A stretch of DNA of 64,000 nucleotides from Piliocolobus tephrosceles (Eukaryota > Chordata > Mammalia > Primates > Cercopithecidae). The stretch is from NCBI RefSeq assembly GCF_002776525.5, contig NC_045452.1, positions 26,635,737-26,699,736 on the forward strand. The letters are read 5' to 3'. A model generated the notes under the pieces. It saw nothing but the letters and a program-made list of their open reading frames with translations. It was not told the origin of the DNA and searched no databases. Made by a program: the position numbers and the translations under genes. This document shows, piece by piece, positions 53,955 to 64,000 of the stretch (positions are counted from its first letter, which is position 1; each line of letters opens with the position of its first letter).

Positions 53955-54358
53955 CTGTCCTGGGTTTGAATGGCACCCCCCAAAATTCCACCCAGAACCT
54001 CAGAGTGTGACCTAATTCGGAAATAGGGTCTTTGCTGGTGCAATTAGTTCAGATGAGGTGCTATGGGATTAGGGTGGCCCTAGTCCAGTGGCTGGTGTCC
54101 TTATGAGATGGGAAGACACAGAGGCAAAAAGGCCATGTGAAGACTGAGGCAGAGAAGGGAATGACACGGCCACCAATCATCCGGGGCCCCCTGGAGCTGG
54201 AAGAGGCCAGAAGTTCCCCCGCAGCCTCCAGGGGGAGTGCAGCCCTGCTGCTGCCTTGACCTTCAAGACTGGTGCCCTGCAGAACCAAGGAAGTCTACTC
54301 AGAGCATTTTAAGCTGCCAAGCACGTGGTCTTTTGTTACGGCAGCCACAGGAAACTCA
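53955..54358 (+). mobile_element. MaLR LTR (MLT1-like)
   Basis: GTCCTGGGTTTGAATGGCAC, GAAATAGGGTCTTTGCTGGT, GATGAGGTGCTATGGGATTA, GGTGTCCTTATGAGATGGGA, and the 3' motif TTTTGTTACGGCAGCCACAG. Diverged, with no internal part. Confidence 0.75.
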
Positions 54359-54762
54359 CACAGCTCCGAAGGTGTTCCCGGAGAGAGGCCCAGGGAGGTT
54401 TCAAAGGGACAGTGTGTGGGGGAGGCCTGGCACTTGGCAGCCATGCCATCTGCAAGGTTGGTCTACACCTAGGACCAGGGGACTGTCCCTAACTCCAAAG
54501 GGAGGCACCCACAGCTGGGGTGGCTAAAAGGAAACCAAACCTGGCTCCCACTATGCTATTGAATGGTGCACAGAAGCCCAGGCACCGGGGGTGTCCACAG
54601 ATGGCCCTCCAGTAGGCTCATGAGCGCAAGAGCTCTGCACACCAACAAGTTCACAAAGGAAGCCCCAGAACAGAGCAGGTGACTCAGAGGGAGGTGGGGT
54701 GAAGGGATGGGTACAAGCGACATGGAAAGTCAGGGACAGAAAGAGAGGGGCAGGACACTCAC
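54359..54762. other. Intronic DNA downstream (minus sense) of the ARHGAP8 exon
   Basis: No further ARHGAP8 exon recognised toward 53139. The next one (continuing LLEYLKYTLD in the human protein) must lie outside the window. Confidence 0.5.
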
Positions 54763-54850
54763 TCCAGCAGCCGCTGGTGGTCCAGCTCATGGGAGGGTGG
54801 CATCCGGCAGCAGCTGAACGTGACAACGCGTCTTCCAAAGCGGTCGTCCC
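54763..54850 (-). CDS. ARHGAP8: ARHGAP8 second coding exon, on the minus strand
   Basis: On the minus strand an acceptor TCTGCTCTTCCAG (ends at 54851) precedes an 88-base exon, followed by donor GTGAGTGTCC from 54762. Joined to the trailing G of 46441, it reads G-DDRFGRRVVTFSCCRMPP then SHELDHQRLL and two bases (GA) that open the next codon. This is the start of the BCH (BNIP2/Cdc42GAP homology, Sec14-like) domain of ARHGAP8; the same CRMPPSH core occurs in the paralogue ARHGAP1. The phase match (1 base plus 2 bases gives Gly) and the protein identity make it the direct successor of the plus-strand exon at 46295-46441. The opposite strand cannot be transcribed into one mRNA, so either the sequence block is reversed in the assembly or the chromosome is inverted here. 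Confidence 0.95.
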
Positions 54851-55569
54851 CTGGAAGAGCAGACACAGGTGAGCCTCTGTGCCACCTTCTCCTAGAAAAC
54901 CCTCGGGCACTTAGCATAAAGCAGCCTCCTTGGCCAGCCCAGCCTGAGCTGGGAGGCACAGGCAGCAGCATTCCTCGAAGGCGACACCTGCTGAGTGAGC
55001 GTCCACCATCTGTGGCTTTACACACGTGGCCTAAGTTCATCTTCACGACCAGCCATACCCTGGAAATAATCCCACCACTTTATAGATAGAAAACTGAGGC
55101 CCAGCAGGGTTAAGTCATCAGTGCAAAGCCAGCCAGCAGGCTGCACCAAAGACTTAAAACGAGACACATATGACTTCAAAGGTAGGATGTAGCTATTCTG
55201 CCTCCTCCTCCTACCCCCGACCCCAGGACTCTGGGCCATGGTGGAGGCCAGCGTGGCCTGGGGGACAGTGGCTCTTGGTCATGACCTCATGTCGGGGATA
55301 CGGGAGCCCTCAGGAGCACAGATGCTCAGTCCTGCCCTCCGTCATAGCTCGGGCTACCCTGTGTCTCTTGACACATCTGTGTCCCCAACATGGACAGCTG
55401 CAGGGAGGGGCACCCCCCCACATATGGACAGCTGTGGGGAGGGTTGCCCCCCACACATGGACAGCTGCGGGGAGGGGTACCCCTTGAGAGCTGGGACTGG
55501 GTCTGCTTATCTCTGTCCCCAGAATCCAGGCTCCGGGCCAGGCGCTTAGTGAGATAAAAAGACAGAACA
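54851..55569. other. Intronic DNA with MIR at 55030-55160
   Basis: CCACTTTATAGATAGAAAAC, TGAGGCCCAGCAGGGTTAAG and GCAAAGCCAGCCAGCAGG follow a plus-strand MIR. A 34-bp tandem repeat follows at 55388. Confidence 0.55.
55388..55484. repeat. 34-bp tandem repeat, three copies
   Basis: TGGACAGCTG(C/T)(A/G)GGGAGGG recurs at 55391, 55425 and 55458. Confidence 0.9.
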
Positions 55570-55860
55570 GGCCGGGTGCAGTAGCTCATGTCTGTAATCC
55601 CAGTATTTTGGAAAGCTGAAGCGGGCAGATCATTTGAGGTCAGGAGTTTGAGACCAGCCTGGCTAGCATGGTGAAACCCCATCTCTACTAAAAATACAAA
55701 AAAATTAGCCAGGCATGGTGGCACATGTCTGCAGTCACAGCTACCTGGGAGGCTGAGGCAGCAGAATGGCTTGAACACGGAAGGCAGAGGTTGCACTGAG
55801 CCGAGAACGCGTCATTGCACTCTAGCCTGGATGACAGAGCAAGACTTTGTCTCAAAGAAA
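55570..55860 (+). mobile_element. Alu, full length
   Basis: GGCCGGGTGCAGTAGCTCAT to TCTCAAAGAAAAGAGAG. Flanks AAAAGACAGAACAG and AAAAGAGAGAACGG. Confidence 0.92.
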
Positions 55861-57239
55861 AGAGAGAACGGACTCCTGAAGGAGAGGGCCCTGCAGACCA
55901 TCCTCCGTGCCTGCAGACACAGCTGCCCCTCCTCTCCCAGCCCCGACCCCGCCTTGCCCCACCCCACAAATGGCCAGAGGAGGTTGGAGACCTCATGGTT
56001 CAGACCTTCCTCCTCTCTCTGCCCAGGGCCCTGAGAGAGAGGACCCCCTGCATACAGGACGCCCTCATGAAGGCCCTGACAGTGACTCAAGTGCAGTCTG
56101 ATGTCACCCCCCACCCCCCGTATTCCCAGCACTTTCTCATTCCAGGGCCACAGCTCAGGCACACGGAGAACAGATGGGCTGCCCCGCTTCCCAGCACCCA
56201 CAGCTTCTTCATTACATGTGTTTAACACAAGGACACAGGTAAGAACAGCCTGTGGCATAACACGTGCCAAGGGTGAAAACGGGGCACAAAGGGGTGCAGG
56301 CAGTGGGGAGGGAGCCCAAACCCACACCGGGCTGTTGTCAGGAGTGGGGAACATGGAGACCCCTCCACTCTGGTCCCTGAGGCCCCCACTGGCCTCCTCT
56401 CTGCCCCTGAGGACCTGGCCCAGCAGCCTGCCTTCAATTCTTCAGGGGCATCCTCCTGCCCGAGCTTCCACCTGGAATGCTCTGCCGCCTCCTTCCTGAC
56501 TCTACATCCCTTCCCACCAAACCCCACCTCTGCAGGAAAACTGTTGCCCCCCATCCACAATGCCCTCGGGCCGGTCTGTGGACGTGCTGTTGCATATGGG
56601 AGCAGCTTCCCTGGCCATGAGCACAGAGACAGGGGCTCCAACCCCAGTGGTGCGGGCCCAGGAGGGGTAATGTACAGGGAGAGGCCACACGAGGGAGAGA
56701 CCACACGCAGCCTTGGTGGCTCTGAGGGCCCCTGGGGTTGTCCCTTCAAAGGGCTCTGCTCAACGCAGTCAACGGTTCGTTGGCCAAGGTTCCAGGCCCG
56801 GCACAGGTGCTGGGGGCTGTGCAAAGGGGCCCATCTCCCAGGAGACCTTGGGGCACCCAGGGTTGGGGCTGGGGATGGGAAGCCTGGAGCAGGCTGCAGC
56901 CCCTCCTCCCAGCACTTTCTGCTCCCTCTTCCTTTCCTCACACAGGAGTGGGAGGACCCACACCTGCGCCTTCCAGGACAAGAGCATTTGCATTTTTAAA
57001 AGTCCAGTTCCTCAGTGGCACTCGCCACATTTCAGGTGTCCAGCAGTCACGCATAATGGGGGCTGCCCTGGACAAGGCAGGGATGGAGTGTGTCCAGCAT
57101 CCAGAACATTCCACTGGGCAGAGCTGACCTCGAGGGTGCAGACTAGGGTATAGACCTCAGGGAAGGGGCTATGGGACCGCTCAGTCCGCCTCTAACCCTG
57201 TGTAGTCGGGGAAGAGTGCCCCAGCCCAGCCCAAAAGAA
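55861..57239. other. GC-rich single-copy DNA
   Basis: No Alu and no recognised exon on either strand. Long frames such as the 239-residue one on the minus strand at 56222-56941 have no family resemblance. Confidence 0.45.
56649..56788 (+). repeat. Diverged direct duplication, copy 2
   Basis: Matches 53441-53570 (GGCCCAGGAGGGGTAATGTA, CGCAGCCTTGGTGGCTCTGA). The middle differs (GGCCACACGAGGGAGAGACC). Confidence 0.85.
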
Positions 57240-57360
57240 AACACAAGTCCCCCTGGACCTTCAGAATGTGACACTGGAAACAGGGTCACTGCAGATCTAA
57301 TTAGCTAAGCATCAAGGTAAGATTATCCTGGATTTAGGGTAGGCTTCAAATCTAATGACT
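57240..57360 (+). mobile_element. MaLR/MLT-like LTR fragment
   Basis: CAGAATGTGACACTGGAAAC, GTCACTGCAGATCTAATTAG, GATTATCCTGGATTTAGGGT matches the family of the 53955-54358 LTR. Cut by an Alu. Confidence 0.6.
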
Positions 57361-57493
57361 AGCAGGGCACAGTGGTTCACACCTGCAATCCCGGCACTTT
57401 GGGGGCCAAGGTGGGAGGATCACTTGAGCCCAGGAGTTCGAGACCAGCCTGGGCAACATGAGACCTTCCCTGTCTCTAAAAAAAAATTGTTTT

Positions 57494-57782
57494 GGCCAGG
57501 TGCGGTGGCTCTCTCTTGTAATTCCAGCACTTTGGGAGGCCTAGGTGGGCGGATCACCCTAGGTCAGGAGTTCAAGACCTGCCTGGCTAACATGGTGAAA
57601 CCCCGTCTCTACTAAATATAAAAAATTAGCTGGGCGTGGTGGTGCACGCCGGTAGTCCCAGCTACTCAGGAAGCTGAGGCAGGAGAATCTCTTGAACGCG
57701 GGAGGCGGAGGTTGCAGTGACCGAGATTGCACCAATGCACTCTAGCCTGGGCGACACAGTGAGACTTCGTCTCAAAAAAAAC
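57494..57782 (+). mobile_element. Alu, nested
   Basis: GGCCAGGTGCGGTGGCTCTC to GTCTCAAAAAAAAC. Confidence 0.92.
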
Positions 57783-57787
57783 TTATT

Positions 57788-58098
57788 GGCCGGGTGCAGT
57801 CGCTGACACCTGTAATCCCAGCACTTTGTGAGGCCAAGGTGGGTGGATCACAAGATAAGGAGTTTGAGACCAGGCTGGCCAATACGGTGAAACCCTGTCT
57901 CTACTAAAAATACAAAAAAATAGCCAGGTGTGGTGGGGGGACACCTGTAGTCCCAGCTACTCGGGAGGCTGAGGCAGGAGAATCGCTTGAACCCGGGAGA
58001 CAGAGGGTGCAGTGAGCCAAGATCTCGCCCCTGTACTCCAGCCTGGGTGACAGAGTGAGACTCTGTCTCAAAAACAAACCAACCAACAAACAAAAACT
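57788..58098 (+). mobile_element. Alu, nested, (CAAAC)n tail
   Basis: GGCCGGGTGCAGTCGCTGAC to AACAAACCAACCAACAAACA. Confidence 0.92.
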
Positions 58099-58379
58099 AC
58101 GAATTGTTTAAATTAGCCAGTTGTGGTGACATGCGCCTCTAGTCCCAGCTACTCAGGAGGCTGAGGTGGGAGGATCACTTGAGCCTGGGAGGTCGAGGCT
58201 GCAGTGAGCTGTGATCGCGCCACTGCACTCCAGCCTGGGTGACATGGCAAGACGCTGTCTCAAGAAGAAAAAAAAGTCATTACAACTGTTCTCAGAGTGT
58301 GTCCTTGGAACGAGAAGGGATGGCAGTGAGCTTTCTCGCCCCTCAGCCATGAAAGGTCATGAATCAAGATTCCACACTT

Positions 58380-58547
58380 GGCTGGGTGCGGTGGCTCACG
58401 CCTATAGTCCCAGCACTTTGGGAGGCTGAGATGGAGGGCTCACCTGAGCTCAGGAATTTGAGGCTGCAGTGAGCTAGGACCCTGCCACTACACTGTATCC
58501 TGGGCAACAGAGTGAGACCCTGTCTCTTGAAAAAAAAAAAAAAAAAG
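58380..58547 (+). mobile_element. Alu with central deletion
   Basis: GGCTGGGTGCGGTGGCTCAC jumps from CAGGAATTTGAG to GCTGCAGTGAGCTAGG. 18-A tail. Confidence 0.87.
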
Positions 58548-61290
58548 TACACACCTGCGTGCATGCATGTACCCACACGCACACTGGCATGAGTGCACAC
58601 ACATGCACACGCAGTGTGCAAACTCTTTTGATGTCCCCGCTCTGGCTGCCTGGCCAGGGGACTGTTTTTTATTTAGGCCACGCATCTGATTCTTCCCGGG
58701 AGCCTGGAAGCTACTCTGAGGTTTAGAATCCTAGAGCAATTTCACAGCTTCCAAATACAGCATCCTCTTCATTTCACAGTTCCTTACGAATTCTGGTCAC
58801 GCTTCCCATTTGTTTCGCAAGCTTCTGTTTTAAAGGGTTGCACTGTAAGCCACGCTTTTATTTGCTTCCCTTGCCAAGTGGGAGTTTTCAGGCAGAAAAT
58901 CTTCAATGGCTACCCCTGAAAGTAGAGTGTTTTCCAGACAAAGTGTCTGCCACCGCGGAGGCCAGGGTTCCATGGCTGACCCGGAGCCTGTGCCTGCCTC
59001 CTGTGGGATAAAAGCGGAAAGACCGTTGCTCCTTAAGTGATGAATCATTTATATGGCTGCTGAAGAAACAAGGAGTCAAATCAATGCCTTTAGGGTTGAA
59101 AGAGAAAGATAACATCAGGATAAAAAATTAAAAAAAAAAAAAACTGAGTAGCATTATCATCTCTGGAATCAGAGCAAGTGCAAAAGTCTTGGGGGATGTG
59201 CTAGATAATTGGACCAATGGAAGATGAGCTCAACCAGCATTTGTTGGGGGCCTGCTGTGCACTCAGCTCTGGAGAGAGACAGCCCCTGCCAGGCCCTAGG
59301 GCCCAGGGGAAAGGGATCGGGGGAAGTGGGAGGTCTATGCTCAGCCCCACAAGAACCTCTCCGAGAACCGTGGGAGCCCTGGCAGCCACACCCATCATCT
59401 ATGTCTGCAATGGCTTTTATCTCGGCTCAGACCACCCTTCACAGGTTGAGGGCACCCGCACGAGAATGCCACCAATGCATGTGGCCAGCTGGCTACAAAT
59501 CTAGGGGTTCCCACAATCCTTTCCTGTTTGCTAATTTGCTAGAATGACTTGGAGAGCTCAGGAAGGCACTATACTTACAATTACAGTTTTATCACAAACG
59601 ACGCAATTCAGGACCGGCCACAGGAAGAGACGCGCAGGGTGAGATCCGGCAGCGTCCTGGCCACAGAGCGTCTGTGACCTCTCTCCCGTGGAGTTAGGAG
59701 ACCTCCCCTCTGCGCCCATCGTCATAGCATCACCAACCGGTGATGGCCGAGGGGCCAACGGAACCTCTGGAAATCCAGGGCCCCCACTGAAGCTTCATTT
59801 CGTCGGTAGGACTGATGGAATCACAGGCCACAGAGTGAACTCAGCCTCCAGCCCCTCCCTTCCTGGAGGTCTTAGAGCCCCACCCCATGAATAACAAAGA
59901 TACTCCTTTCACTTGAGAAACTCCAAAGACTTAGAGTTACCTTGTGGGAACTGTGGACGGACGAGGGCCAGCCCCATTCCGAAAGATACAGCCACCCCGC
60001 CCCACAGCTCACCGTCGGCTGCCCCCCGAGGAGCACACCGTGGGGGCCTCCACCCACCGGGCAGAGACGCAGCAGATGCCGGTCTCCAGCAACAGCAGAG
60101 GCAGCAGAAGCCGGGGCGGTGAGCAGTGGCTTTGTGTCCAGCTCCAGGTCATTCCGGGGAGCACAGCAGCACCTGTGCTGGGACCCCTGGTCACTGAGGA
60201 ACCGCAGGGGGTGTTCAGAGATCACAGATGTGCCTCCCTGAGCTACTGGGACCCAAATGGGAGGGAGGGTCAAGGTCGCCGGGGCAAGGGCTGAGATTGG
60301 ACTTTCTCTATGGAGCCTGGGAAGCCGGTGAGGCGGGGTGGGCACAGCCTGCAGCAAGGCCAGCGGAGGCTGCGGACGTGGAAAGGAGTGCAGATCCCAG
60401 GGACAGCGGCAAGGCCACTTACAGGGGAGGGGACACAGGAGGAGGAGCTGTCTGTGCTTGTGTGGGCAAGTGGGGCTGCGGGGAGGGGCTGCGGTGCCAC
60501 CTGGGGTCGGGGAGGGGCTGGGAGGCTTGTGGGAGAAGCAGTCTGCCAGGCTGGGTGGGTCCCGGGAGGCCTGGTGAGAGAACTCGCCTCAGACCTGGTG
60601 TCCAAGAAAGAGAACCCTGTGGGCCACAATGGGCCACCGCAGGTCTTAGGCAGCTATTCTGCAGGTCCCAGCACCCTCCTTCTCATACCTACAGGCCCAT
60701 CCCAAACCAGGGGGCTCCCGTCTGCCTCCCTCCCTCATCTGGTTTGCAGGTGGTGGGGAGGGGAGGGCTCGTGGCCTGCCAGCGCACGGGTGCTTGTCGC
60801 TGGTGAGGGCGTTTGTGCTGGCTGGGGTGGTGTGGGGAGGGGACCCGTGGCTCTGGTCAGCTGGCCCAGAGGTCTTAGATGGGGGTGTGGGGATGAAGCC
60901 AAGATAGGCAGGTAAGGATGAATTCCCACTTGAGGAGCTTGGACTCAGTTCAGCCAGCCACAGGGCCCGAGGTACCCAACCACACCATGAGCCCCCGTCC
61001 ACTCTGCCATCGGCAATGAGGGTAAGAGGGTCCCAGGGCAGAGTATGGTACATACAAAGGGACCCAGCCCAGAGTCCACACTGGGTCATGTCCCTGCTCC
61101 TCATAAGCATCCTGCTTGCATACAGTGCTGACTCATTCATTCAGTAAACACCTATTAAACACCTACTGTTTGCAGAGCCCATGGCCTTGCATGATACTGA
61201 GCTCTGAAAGTGAGCTGCTATTGATGGCTTTTTACTCCCTCCCAAACCAGAAGGGCAACTAATTTGGTACTTTGTTTTCATACCAACAGA
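58548..61290. other. Long Alu-free interval
   Basis: Starts with an alternating CA/TG-rich stretch (58548-58620). The rest is single-copy and GC-rich toward 60-61 kb. 61140-61195 (CATTCAGTAAACACCTATTA) is MIR/L2-like. No ARHGAP8 exon is expected here, and none is seen. Frames of 150-200 residues at 60228-60915 have no domain. Confidence 0.45.
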
Positions 61291-61463
61291 TTTCTTTTTT
61301 TTTTTTTCTTTCAAGAGACAGAGTTTGGCTGTGTCACCCAGGCAGGGGTGCCGTAGCATTAGCATAACTCACCACAGCCTTGATCTCCTGGGCTCAAACG
61401 ATCCTCTCGTCTCAGCCTCCCAAGTAGCTGGGATCACAGGCACGAGCCACGGCACCTGGCTCA
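61291..61463 (-). mobile_element. Alu monomer
   Basis: GAGACAGAGTTTGGCTGTGT to GAGCCACGGCACCTGGC. Flanks CATACCAACAGATTT and CATATCAATAGATTT. Confidence 0.82.
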
Positions 61464-61473
61464 TATCAATAGA

Positions 61474-61765
61474 TTTTTTTTTTTTGAGACAGAGTCTTGC
61501 TCTGTCGCCCAGGCTGGAGTGCAGTGGCGCGATCTTGGCTCACTGCAAGCTCCGCCTCCTGGGTTCACGCCATTCTCCTGCCTCAGCCTCCCCAGTAGCT
61601 GGGACTACAGGTGCCCACCACCACGCCCAGCTAGTTTTTGTATTTTTAGTAGAGACGGGGTTTCACCGTGTTAGCCAGGATGGTCTCGATCTCCTGACCT
61701 CGTGATCCGCCCATCTCGGCCTCCCAAAGTGCTGGGATTACAGGCGTGAGCCACTGTGCCTGGTC
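61474..61765 (-). mobile_element. AluY, full length
   Basis: GAGACAGAGTCTTGCTCTGT to GAGCCACTGTGCCTGGTC. Confidence 0.93.
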
Positions 61766-63060
61766 AATGAAAAGGTTTAAAAAGAAAGAAAAAGCAAAGG
61801 GCTGTACCCAGCCTGCCAGAGTAGAATCTCTTCCTCTCCCCAGTCCCTGGCTGGGCTGGTGCCTCTTTGATCATCTACAATATGGAAATACTAATGAAAC
61901 TGACTTGGAGGGGTTACAGGAAGGATTAAATCAATAACCTGCAGGAAATCTTGGCCCAGCCCCAGAACACAGTAAGTGCATGGTGAGCTGTAACTACGGA
62001 CCAGGTAGGATGCTGGGTGCTTCCAGGAGTGCTGTGTCTCATCTCTTCTTTTACAGGTGAGAAAACTGAGGCCCAAAGGCCAAGTAAGCATCAGGATGGG
62101 TTGACATGGGCAGCTGGCCGAGGCTGACTCCCAGCCAAGCCTCCGCAGCTTCCTCTGCCCTGTGCACGTCCCACACTGAGGCTGGCCTTCCTCGCTCCCT
62201 CGGTCTCCCCAGCAGCTGAGAAGAATCCCCAGAACTTTCAACCTTCCCACTTATTAAGCCGTCAATGCTGCATCTGTGTTGATGCCATCAGTCAATATGA
62301 GTAAATACCCCTTGCTGTTCTCTGGAAACACAGGCCAGCACATCAAAACCAGACTTCAATATGATATAATATAGAAGGAAATGAAAACTATCAATAAAAT
62401 GCAAATTCTGCAAGGCATCAGATGAATTCACGACCCCTGTTTCTCCCCTCGCTGGTTACAACACCACATCACTCACTGTCTCTGCAACGGGAGAAGCCTG
62501 GTTTATGAATAAAGAAACGATTCCCAGAGCCGTTACCCACAGGATGCGCGGGGCGATTCATCATTCTCGCCCAGTGGAGGGCGATTAAAACGCATCATAA
62601 AGGCAGCAGCAATCTATCGGGAGGGAGTCACAAGTCTGCTGTGGTTTTGGTTTGAAGTTGCTAACCATTTTTGCAAAAGCGGAAGGAGAGCTGAACTCCC
62701 TTTAGGCCCGTGTGCTGCAGGAAAGCCCAGCCAGCCATGGAATGGGTTATGTGCCGGAAGATCCGAACCAAGGGCGGTGGACGTGTGTTGTCCTGCAAGG
62801 TCAGGTCTGGCGTGGACTTCTCTTTCTCTCCCCTGCCACTCACCACCCTCCATGTCTCTGAGCGTCTACCTCCGCCTCTTCTGGTCCTCAGACCTGGAAA
62901 CTTCCATTCCCCACCCTGCTTCATACCACCTGATGGATCTCCACTCTGAGCTCCCAGCCTCAGCCCCAGACCAGAGCTTCAGACCCCAAAACACTTGCTC
63001 AGCCCCACGATGACCACTTCTTAAAATACTGAAGTCAACTTTATTTACAAAACACTATTC

Positions 63061-63382
63061 TGGCCAGGTGCGGTGGCTCATGCCTATAATCCCAACACTT
63101 GGGGAGGCCGAGGTAGGAGGATCCCCTGAGGTCAGGAGTTCAAATCCAGCCTGGCCAACATGATTAAACCCCATCTCTACTAAAAATACAAAAATTAGCC
63201 AGGCGTGGTGGCGGGCACCTGTAATCCCAGCTACTCAGGAGGCTGAGGCAGGGGGAATCGCTTGAACCTGGGAGACGGAGGTAGCAGTGAGCCGAGATCA
63301 TGCCACTGTACTCCAGCCTGGGCAAGAGTAAGACTTCATTTCAAAAAACATAACATAACAAAACAAAACAAAACAAAAAAAC
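63061..63382 (+). mobile_element. Alu (right arm copy of 51001-51316)
   Basis: GGCCAGGTGCGGTGGCTCAT to AACATAACATAACAAAACAA. One tail unit reads ATAAC where the left arm has AAAAC. Confidence 0.93.
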
Positions 63383-63857
63383 CACTATTGTTGGTGTCAA
63401 AATTCTACAAAGCTTCCATTTGGCCAAGTATATATAGTCACTCAAGCAGGGAGAGATCATTCAAAATTCCGTTTGACAGAAATCTGGTTTCTGGCTGGTT
63501 TCTAGATGTTGGTCATGGGGGAAGCGGCACCTGGGACAGAAAAATTGAGAAATGCGTTGGTGGGGAGTGACATCTGGTGACACCTCAAGAACGCAGGAGA
63601 GCCCTCAGCCTAAAAAGTCCTGGAAGGGTCCATGCCACGCCCTGGAGGAGCAGGAGGGAAGGGGGTTCCTGAACTGTCCCCCTGGGCCCACAGGAAACTC
63701 AGGTGCATGAACTGCAGTTATGGGATGACAGAACAAAGCTGAGGCCAAGGTGAGGCCCAGGAAGGGGAGAGGCCTCTGTTCTGTCAAGAACAGTCCTCAG
63801 TGAGCGGCCATCTGAGGGAGTTCTCTGCTGGCTGTCCCAATTGAAAAAGCCACTGGA

Positions 63858-64000
63858 GGCCAGGCGCGGTGGCTCACGCCTGTAACCCCAGCACTTTGGG
63901 AGGCTGAGGCAGGCGGATCGCGAGGTCAGGAGTTCAAGACCAGCCTGACCAACATGGTGAAACCCCATGTCTACTAAAAATACAAAAATTAGCCGGGCAT
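63858..64000 (+). mobile_element. Alu, cut by window end
   Basis: GGCCAGGCGCGGTGGCTCAC to AAATTAGCCGGGCAT. Same insertion as 50090-50521, preceded by the same target duplication (GAAAAAGCCACTGG). Confidence 0.93.

Larger units (their letters stand above)
57363..58275 (+). mobile_element. Old Alu split by two younger Alus
   Basis: The left arm (57363-57490, ending AAAAAATTGTTT) and right arm (from about 58100, AATTGTTTAAATTAGCCAGT, to 58275) belong to one old copy. AATTGTTT is duplicated at the break. Confidence 0.85.
61878..64000 (-). repeat. Inverted 2.12-kb repeat, right arm
   Basis: Reverse complement of 50378-52499. The match begins at 61878 opposite the last base before the 400-N gap and reaches the final base of the window opposite the first base after the 100-N gap. 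It is 2123 bases against 2122, the difference being the one-base indel. Confidence 0.95.

Noticed and set aside
56222..56941. 239-codon minus-strand frame
   Set aside because: No domain similarity that I can see. It lies in an ARHGAP8 intron by the corrected order, with no supporting splice pattern.
60228..60915. Overlapping frames of about 200 codons
   Set aside because: GC-rich intronic DNA with no domain, and several frames compete over the same bases.
52500..61877. A real chromosomal inversion flanked by inverted repeats as the first explanation
   Set aside because: Kept only as the alternative. Repeat ends coinciding with contig edges, allele-level divergence, and gene disruption all favour assembly misorientation.
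1..64000. CRISPR array, operon, defence system, prophage or other novel prokaryote-like system
   Set aside because: The sequence is primate nuclear DNA. The tandem arrays lack CRISPR-type conserved repeats with unique spacers, and no such genes are present.

Overview
This window is nuclear DNA of an Old World monkey (Cercopithecidae). About half of it is Alu. Several full-length young copies carry the linked variants I associate with the cercopithecine-specific AluYR lineage (CTCAAGCCTG near the start, GGGCGAGGTGG in the middle, GAGCTGAGATC(C/G)GGCCACTGC in the right arm). The rest is old L1, MaLR and other LTR fragments, MIR, one MER2-type DNA transposon and single-copy intronic DNA. There is no bacterial, plasmid or phage content, and I recognise no CRISPR, tRNA or rRNA.

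The only protein-coding sequence I can support is two consecutive exons of ARHGAP8 (BPGAP1, a Rho GTPase-activating protein that is also part of the PRR5-ARHGAP8 readthrough locus). The first coding exon is on the + strand at 46295-46441. The next exon, which joins it in frame, is on the MINUS strand at 54763-54850. A CpG island with GC boxes and two good splice donors at 12.06-12.56 kb is a plausible upstream promoter and first exon on the + strand. Everything else reads as intron or intergenic DNA.

Layout: 1-12 kb, single-copy DNA, a 55-bp minisatellite, Alus, LTR pieces and a 3' L1. 12-13 kb, CpG island. 13-28 kb, introns with Alus, a split MER2 element with an expanded terminus, and a solo MaLR LTR with perfect target-site duplications. 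28.4-33 kb, one old minus-strand L1 broken by an LTR-like element and many Alus. 33-46 kb, dense Alus, a second minus-strand L1 and MIRs. 46.3 kb, ARHGAP8 exon. 47-50 kb, Alus and a local duplication. 50.4-64 kb, a rearranged part.

Four runs of N divide the window into five contigs. Contig 50378-52499 recurs almost perfectly as the reverse complement of 61878-64000. The match runs exactly to both contig edges, with only single-base differences and one indel. A 14-bp target-site duplication spanning the 50278-50377 gap fixes the order and orientation of 50378-52499 relative to the upstream sequence. Together with the strand conflict between the two ARHGAP8 exons, this points to the block from about 52900 to 64000 being placed backwards, with 2.1 kb of allelic overlap left in twice. 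A real inversion mediated by inverted repeats is the less likely alternative. This is the main result; I found no novel biological system.
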